This document shows, in pieces, positions 60,422-64,000 of a DNA stretch of 64,000 nt. The DNA comes from Leptospirillum sp037442005 (GTDB taxonomy: Bacteria > Nitrospirota > Leptospirillia > Leptospirillales > Leptospirillaceae): positions 1-64,000 of the forward strand of contig JBBIRA010000001.1 of assembly GCA_037442005.1 (NCBI GenBank). Reading direction: 5' to 3'. Position 1 is the first letter of the stretch; each line of letters opens with the position of its first letter. A program made the translations under genes and the position numbers. The notes beneath the pieces are model-generated. The model searched no databases, was not told the DNA's origin, and worked only from the letters and a program-made list of their open reading frames with translations.

Positions 60422-61816
60422 TTGATCCGTCGAGTGATTCACTGGGTCGCCATGATTCATAATCCCATTTCCTGGACGTTGGGAAAGAGGATCTTCTCCC
60501 TCTTTATTCTGGTCTCTTTTTGGACGCTTCCTTCCCATGGCAATGTTTCATCCGGGCCTGCGTCAGTTGCCAATGCGTCCGTTCATATCCCTCAAGACAC
60601 TCTTGTCCATGCTCTCCCGGTTTCCGGTTCAAGTTTTTCCCAAACATCAGGGCTTCTGGCGAGTGTTGTCTCCGGCACACCAGATGTTCTGAATGTCAAT
60701 GGAAAACCTGCGATTCGATTTGTTTCGGGGCAGCCCGTTCTGGACCCTGATTATCTGCCTTCTTTCCAGACACCGGCAGGGAATCATTATGAAACCAAAA
60801 CAGATGAAGGGTATGTCATCACCTGGACCGTTCGCCCGGAACTCCAACGGGATGTGGCACGTTTCGTCATAAAGAATCGGGTTCCTTACGGGATGTTTGT
60901 TGCTGTTGAGCCAAAAACCGGAGCTTTTCTGGCTTTTTACGGGAGTCAGGGTCGGGTTGAAACAGATTCCCTTGTCCAGAAAGCCACATATCCAGCCGCA
61001 TCAATGTTCAAAGTCGTCACGACAGCGGATGCCCTTGCAAACAGGAAGATCAATCCGGATACTGAAATCTATTTCCATGGGTGTCTTTATTGCATCGGTC
61101 CGGCCTATTGGACTGACAATCGCAGGCGGGACCGTCTGCATCTGTCAGTGACTGAAGCGCTGGGCAAATCAGTGAACATGATTTTTGCAAAGATTGCCCT
61201 GCGCTATCTGACGCCAGAAAATCTTCAGGCGACAGCGGACAGTTTTGGTTTTAACAAAGAAATTCCCTCCGATGTTCCGTTTGAAATGAGCTCTGCGGTC
61301 ATCCCGAGGGACCGGGATGGATTTGCAAGGAGTGCTGCGGGTTTTGGCCAGGTCCTGATCAGTCCGATTCATGCAGCGGTGATTGCGGGGGCATTATCCA
61401 ATGGTGGAGTCATGATGAGGCCTCACCTGATCGCCCGTATTACCGGACCAGATGGCCATGTCCTGTTTGCGTCTTCTCCTCAGGTTTTGGCAACCATCAC
61501 TGATGCATCCATTTCCTCGACACTCTTGTCGATGATGCATTCCACAACATTGAGAGGGACGGGCAGAAGGGCATTTTTCCGGTGGCATCATGACCCTCTT
61601 CTCCGCAAAATTTCAGTAGCGGGTAAAACGGGAACATTGTCCGGATTGCATCCTGAAGGACTTTATGAGTGGTTTATGGGAATGGCCCCGATCGGAACAC
61701 CCAGGATCGCTGTGGCGGCTTTGACCATTGACCGGGGATACTGGAGGATCAAGGGAACGGATATTGCCAGCAGAGGGCTCAGGACGTATTTCCGTAAAGC
61801 TGGCGATAACGAATAG
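60422..61816 (+). CDS. penicillin-binding protein transpeptidase domain protein
   Basis: The product is 464 residues. A signal or anchor (FSLFILVSFWTLPSHG) precedes a ~90-residue linker. The transpeptidase motifs are SMFK (ASMFKVV, residue ~195), SVN (GKSVNM) and KTG (AGKTGT). It resembles the catalytic part of class B PBPs without the long non-catalytic domain, or class-D-type enzymes. It should cross-link peptidoglycan or bind beta-lactams in the periplasm. The TTG start at 60422 is uncertain; ATG 60452 is the alternative. Tandem hairpins follow the stop. Confidence 0.83.
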   Translation: MIRRVIHWVAMIHNPISWTLGKRIFSLFILVSFWTLPSHGNVSSGPASVANASVHIPQDTLVHALPVSGSSFSQTSGLLASVVSGTPDVLNVNGKPAIRFVSGQPVLDPDYLPSFQTPAGNHYETKTDEGYVITWTVRPELQRDVARFVIKNRVPYGMFVAVEPKTGAFLAFYGSQGRVETDSLVQKATYPAASMFKVVTTADALANRKINPDTEIYFHGCLYCIGPAYWTDNRRRDRLHLSVTEALGKSVNMIFAKIALRYLTPENLQATADSFGFNKEIPSDVPFEMSSAVIPRDRDGFARSAAGFGQVLISPIHAAVIAGALSNGGVMMRPHLIARITGPDGHVLFASSPQVLATITDASISSTLLSMMHSTTLRGTGRRAFFRWHHDPLLRKISVAGKTGTLSGLHPEGLYEWFMGMAPIGTPRIAVAALTIDRGYWRIKGTDIASRGLRTYFRKAGDNE

Positions 61817-61822
61817 GAAGCC

Positions 61823-61881
61823 GGAAAGCGACAGGATCTCTTTGCGCTTTCCCGTGAGAGGTGCTTCCCCTTTCTCTCACG
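61823..61881 (+). terminator. two back-to-back stem-loops after the transpeptidase gene
   Basis: GGAAAGCG/CGCTTTCC (61823-61852) is directly followed by CGTGAGAG/CTCTCACG (61853-61881). Both 8-bp stems are perfect and adjoin with no gap. There is no T-run, so a Rho-dependent or processing function is possible. Confidence 0.5.
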
Positions 61882-62035
61882 AACAACGCCTTAATAGATG
61901 AAGGGGATGTTGGTTGTGAGTTCCGGAAGGGTGGGGTTGTCCTTTAGTTGCGTCATCAATAAGGATATGAAAAGAAAGTGGCATCTTTATTAACCGTTAT
62001 CCCGATAGACGTTGTTTTCGGAAGGGGGAATGATT

Positions 62036-62446
62036 ATGGTGATGGTAAAAAAGGTCATGACAAAAAATCCGATGACCGTTGAGATGACAACGACAGCCCG
62101 GGAAGTTGCTGAAATCATGAAGACCAAGAAGGTAGGCAGCATTTTGGTTATGCAAGGTGAGAAAACGGTCGGGATTATTACCGAGGCTGATATTGTCAGA
62201 AAAGTGGTTGGGGAAGATCGTATTCCTTATGTGACCCATGTTTCGACCATCATGAGTGCTCCGGTGCTTTCGATCAATTCTGAGGCTTCAATCTATGACG
62301 CGCAGGATCTGATGGACAAACATCATATCCGCCATCTCCTTGTTGTTGAAGATGATGAAGTTGTCGGTCTGATTTCAATCCGCGACCTCATCCATCCGGC
62401 TTATTTGGGAAGAGAAGACTCCTGGGATAGTGGTCATACTGAATAA
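62036..62446 (+). CDS. CBS-domain protein (two CBS motifs)
   Basis: The product is 136 residues consisting of a CBS pair: TAREVAEIMKTKKVGSILVM and GIITEADIVRKVV in the first, ASIYDAQDLMDKHHIRHLLV and VGLISIRDL in the second. Such proteins bind adenosine nucleotides and regulate partners or sense energy state. ATG 62036 follows GAAGGGGG by seven bases; ATG 62030 and 62042 are close alternatives. The partner is unknown. Confidence 0.9.
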   Translation: MVMVKKVMTKNPMTVEMTTTAREVAEIMKTKKVGSILVMQGEKTVGIITEADIVRKVVGEDRIPYVTHVSTIMSAPVLSINSEASIYDAQDLMDKHHIRHLLVVEDDEVVGLISIRDLIHPAYLGREDSWDSGHTE

Positions 62447-62465
62447 CTCGTTTTATGGAACTGGG

Positions 62466-62490
62466 CGGGAGGTTTCCTGCCCGGTTTTCT
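62466..62490 (+). terminator. intrinsic terminator after the CBS-domain gene
   Basis: CGGGAGG pairs with CCTGCCCG with one bulged G and a three-base loop, followed by GTTTTCT. Confidence 0.6.
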
Positions 62491-62614
62491 TCCTCCTTCC
62501 CCCCCTGATATCTTCATTTCTTCCACTCACGTGTTCGATGGTTGTATCCTTTCGCCATTATTTCACGTTCTAAACCCAAGAGCAGAAGTAGATAAAAATG
62601 ACCCCTGGAATGTT

Positions 62615-62630
62615 GATTGTATTGACAATC
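62615..62630. promoter_or_regulatory. dyad overlapping the -35 of the non-coding promoter
   Basis: GATTGT and ACAATC form a perfect inverted repeat with a four-base spacer. The right arm overlaps TTGACA (62622-62627). Confidence 0.5.
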
Positions 62631-62650
62631 GATTTTGCGACAGGTATAAC
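62622..62650 (+). promoter_or_regulatory. strong sigma-70-like promoter with no downstream ORF
   Basis: A consensus TTGACA and TATAAC are separated by exactly 17 bp. No open frame follows for 800 bp, so it may drive a small RNA. Confidence 0.6.
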
Positions 62651-62656
62651 CAACGG

Positions 62657-62945
62657 GCTTTTGTATAGGGATGGGGAGTACGCTCCCTCAATGGAAGGCT
62701 GATTCCCAGTCATATCGGCTAGGATCACAAATAGTGCTGGTGTTTGAGCCGGCAGTAATGATCACCACGGCAGGAGCATGGGGCGAATGAAATCCCGTTG
62801 GGGTGTGTTTTCGCAAAGCCAGCTTTTCCTATTTTGGAAAGGGACAAAATGAGTCAAGACGGAAGTCCTTGGCGGAAGGAACGCCAGAGGAGGGAGATGG
62901 AGGTTTAATATTTGTTCTCTAATCTTTTCTCTCCCTCATTTTTCT
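62657..62945 (+). ncRNA. candidate small structured RNA
   Basis: The boundaries are inferred from the upstream promoter and a terminator-like hairpin (GAGGGAGA 62890-62897 with TCTCCCTC 62930-62937, then ATTTTT). Between them are compact hairpins: GGGGAG-TACG-CTCCCT (62673-62688), TGCTGG/CCGGCA (62735-62754), CTTTTCC/GGAAAGG (62823-62842), and TGGCG/CGCCA (about 62870-62886). I do not recognise an RNA family. It does not match tmRNA, 6S, SRP or RNase P signatures. Confidence 0.4.
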
Positions 62946-63031
62946 CCCGTTTCTGTCCGCTTTTTTAAATCCTGAAAAAATCTGTAATCAAAAACAGCAC
63001 TCAAGAGTAAGCTTCCTGTTCGCTTCGGATC

Positions 63032-63080
63032 AAAAACGACCGGATTTTCCTCTGCGGGTACGAGAGGTTTGTCGTTTTTT
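63032..63080 (+). terminator. strong terminator-like hairpin in the non-coding region
   Basis: AAAAACGAC (63032-63040) pairs with GTCGTTTTT (63071-63079), with an inner CCTCT/AGAGG stem. The final T6 (and A5 on the other arm) would suit termination in both directions. Confidence 0.6.
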
Positions 63081-63179
63081 ATAAGGAATCGTTCCCGGGT
63101 AGTTGGTGACCGATCAGCTGCTGGTTTTTGGGGGGATTCTCTCTTGAGATGAGCGCGAGCATCCGGGTGGACCGCTTTG

Positions 63180-63199
63180 GAGGAGATTATTTTCTCCTC
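63180..63199. repeat. stem-loop in the non-coding region
   Basis: GAGGAGA and TCTCCTC form a perfect seven-base stem with a six-base loop. A further GGGGA/TCCCC hairpin followed by ATTTTT lies about 20 bp downstream. Confidence 0.45.
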
Positions 63200-63265
63200 T
63201 GGATGGGCTATTTTCGGGGAGGTTAATCACGTTCCCCCCGGGATTTTTAGGGTCTCACTTCTCTG

Positions 63266-63294
63266 TTGACAGAGCCAGGACAGGCAGGTATGAT
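63266..63294 (+). promoter_or_regulatory. sigma-70-like promoter P1 of the TPR lipoprotein gene
   Basis: TTGACA and TATGAT are separated by 17 bp, about 175 bp before the ATG. Confidence 0.6.
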
Positions 63295-63305
63295 CTTTAT
63301 GAAAT

Positions 63306-63320
63306 TGAGAGTCATTATCA
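63306..63320. promoter_or_regulatory. Fur-like box
   Basis: TGAGAGT-C-ATTATCA fits the 7-1-7 Fur pattern: the right half is perfect and the left half matches 5 of 7. It lies just downstream of P1, a position suitable for iron-dependent repression. Confidence 0.45.
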
Positions 63321-63344
63321 TATTTAAAAATTGGCATCCGTTTA

Positions 63345-63373
63345 TTGACAGGTTCTCGGAAATTTCCTATATT
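63345..63373 (+). promoter_or_regulatory. sigma-70-like promoter P2 of the TPR lipoprotein gene
   Basis: TTGACA and TATATT are separated by 17 bp. The -10 box is covered by the left arm of the 21-bp palindrome. Confidence 0.6.
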
Positions 63374-63390
63374 GATACCTGGTATCAATA
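63370..63390. promoter_or_regulatory. perfect 21-bp palindrome over the P2 -10 and start site
   Basis: TATTGATACC and GGTATCAATA are exact inverted complements around a single T. The location on the promoter core indicates a repressor operator. No known regulator is recognised. Confidence 0.65.
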
Positions 63391-63467
63391 ATACTTAGTC
63401 TCAGCCTGGTTTATTATTTTTTGGCCCTTTCCCTTATCTAAAGAATTTGACAATGTGGAGAATAGAA

Positions 63468-64000
63468 ATGCTCAAATTACGAATCCTTTCCTTTCCAGGA
63501 ATTTCGCTCCTGAAGTTCGGGTTTCCTGTTCTGACCCTTTTGGCTTTGGTTGCCTGTTCGAGTGATCCATTCGTTTCCCGTCAGGATTTATTCGGGCAAT
63601 TTTCGAAAGATGAAAAAAAGGGCCATTTTCTTCAGGCAAAATCGGATCTGTCGAAAATCCTGAAATCCCATCCCTCCGATGCTATTGCTTGGAATGATTT
63701 GGCCTATCTGGATTTTCTCGGTCATCATTATCGCAAGGCGGAAGGGGATCTTGCCCAAGGTCTGGCGGTCAATCCCCATAATTCCTTTTTGCTTTTAAAT
63801 CAATCCAGAATTCTTCTGGCTCAAGGCAAAAACAGGGAAGCCCGTACACTTCTCCTTTCCATGTTGCCCTCTCACCCCTGGCCGAAGGGGTTCCGGATGA
63901 TGCTGGCGATTGCGGATTCCCGCACCGGACATAAGGAGGCGGCCCGTCTTCTGTTCGAGGAAATTCTGTCCAGGCACCCGGACGATACACTGGCCTCTCT
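63468..64000 (+). CDS. TPR-repeat lipoprotein, N-terminal part (runs off window)
   Basis: At least 177 residues are visible; the frame is open to the end of the window. The signal ends with the lipobox LVAC. The mature part has TPR-like repeats (SDAIAWNDLAYLDFLGHHYR; KNREARTLLLSMLPSHPW). This resembles TadD-like and other envelope-assembly TPR lipoproteins, but no specific family can be fixed from the fragment. GGAG lies nine bases before the ATG. Its elaborate promoter region (two promoters, a Fur-like box and a palindrome) suggests tight regulation, perhaps including iron. Confidence 0.75.
   Translation, partial: MLKLRILSFPGISLLKFGFPVLTLLALVACSSDPFVSRQDLFGQFSKDEKKGHFLQAKSDLSKILKSHPSDAIAWNDLAYLDFLGHHYRKAEGDLAQGLAVNPHNSFLLLNQSRILLAQGKNREARTLLLSMLPSHPWPKGFRMMLAIADSRTGHKEAARLLFEEILSRHPDDTLAS

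Larger units (their letters stand above)
62491..63467. other. ~1 kb structured non-coding region
   Basis: No credible gene is present in either strand. The region holds three sigma-70-like promoters, several hairpins with T-tracts, a Fur-like box and a perfect 21-bp palindrome, described separately. It separates the CBS-domain gene from the TPR lipoprotein gene at 63468. Confidence 0.7.

Noticed and set aside
62780..62845. GCAAAGCC-like string suggesting a c-di-GMP-I riboswitch
   Set aside because: The partner elements of the GEMM-I core (the upstream AAACC element and the GGTAGGTAG-type stem) are absent, and no coding gene follows directly.
63240..63295. Start of an additional short gene after promoter P1
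   Set aside because: An ATG at 63300 lies close by but its frame ends quickly and has no ribosome binding site; the first credible gene start is 63468.
1..64000. CRISPR arrays, insertion sequences, integrases, rRNA and tRNA genes
   Set aside because: No regularly spaced repeats, transposase-like frames or RNA-gene signatures were found in either strand by reading; short RNA genes could still be missed without a covariance search.

Overview
The window (64 kb, mid-50s % GC by eye) comes from a Gram-negative bacterium: it has RND pumps, TolC-type and beta-barrel outer-membrane proteins, and many lipoproteins. The yicC-remA-gmk-rpoZ-coaBC and accBC/efp/aroQ housekeeping blocks, the glutamate decarboxylase and the biofilm genes would fit an acidophilic Nitrospirota such as Leptospirillum. 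That assignment is recognition and inference; no rRNA gene is present to prove it. I see no tRNA, rRNA, CRISPR array or insertion sequence.

Layout. 1-5.4 kb: the C-terminal part of an RND permease, a Pro-rich exported protein, a LysR regulator, a TolC-family channel and a small outer-membrane protein. 5.5-7.7 kb: a membrane-anchored unknown protein and an ABC-2 type exporter. 7.9-20.2 kb: a complete, tightly overlapping Pel exopolysaccharide operon. It has an unusual architecture: PelA is divided into a deacetylase protein and a separate glycoside-hydrolase lipoprotein placed between pelC and pelD, and PelB is divided into an inner-membrane TPR protein and a TPR/outer-membrane porin. PelC, PelD (c-di-GMP receptor), PelE, PelF (glycosyltransferase) and PelG (flippase-like) follow. 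20.2-24.7 kb: a flavoprotein reductase, a Cache-domain membrane protein, a 3-hydroxyacyl-CoA dehydrogenase-like protein, a DUF1848 protein and a DUF5069 protein, closed by a terminator. 24.7-31.7 kb: a Slp-like lipoprotein, a methyltransferase, GalE (a possible source of UDP-sugar for Pel) and a 1418-residue SNF2-family ATPase.

32-37.7 kb: an unknown protein, a large TPR/LysM lipoprotein, a DegT-family aminotransferase coupled to BioD, and a GNAT acetyltransferase. 37.7-43.7 kb: glutamate decarboxylase, a Kch-type potassium channel and a second RND permease, with a clear terminator between the convergent pair. 43.8-53.6 kb (all minus strand): DUF3105, thiE, accC, accB, efp, aroQ, a roadblock/LC7 protein, a TPR protein, coaBC, rpoZ, gmk, remA and yicC. 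54-64 kb: a glycogen-debranching family enzyme, a Gly/Ser/Thr-rich lipoprotein, a second lipoprotein, a GAF-LuxR regulator, a transpeptidase, a CBS-domain protein, about 1 kb of highly structured non-coding DNA, and the start of a TPR lipoprotein.

The strongest biological theme is matrix production: Pel synthesis and export under c-di-GMP control, with GalE and the GAF-LuxR and lipoprotein genes as possible accessories. The least explained parts are the structured, promoter-bearing non-coding block at about 62.6-63.4 kb and the TPR/roadblock junction with its 11-G tract at 48.8 kb.
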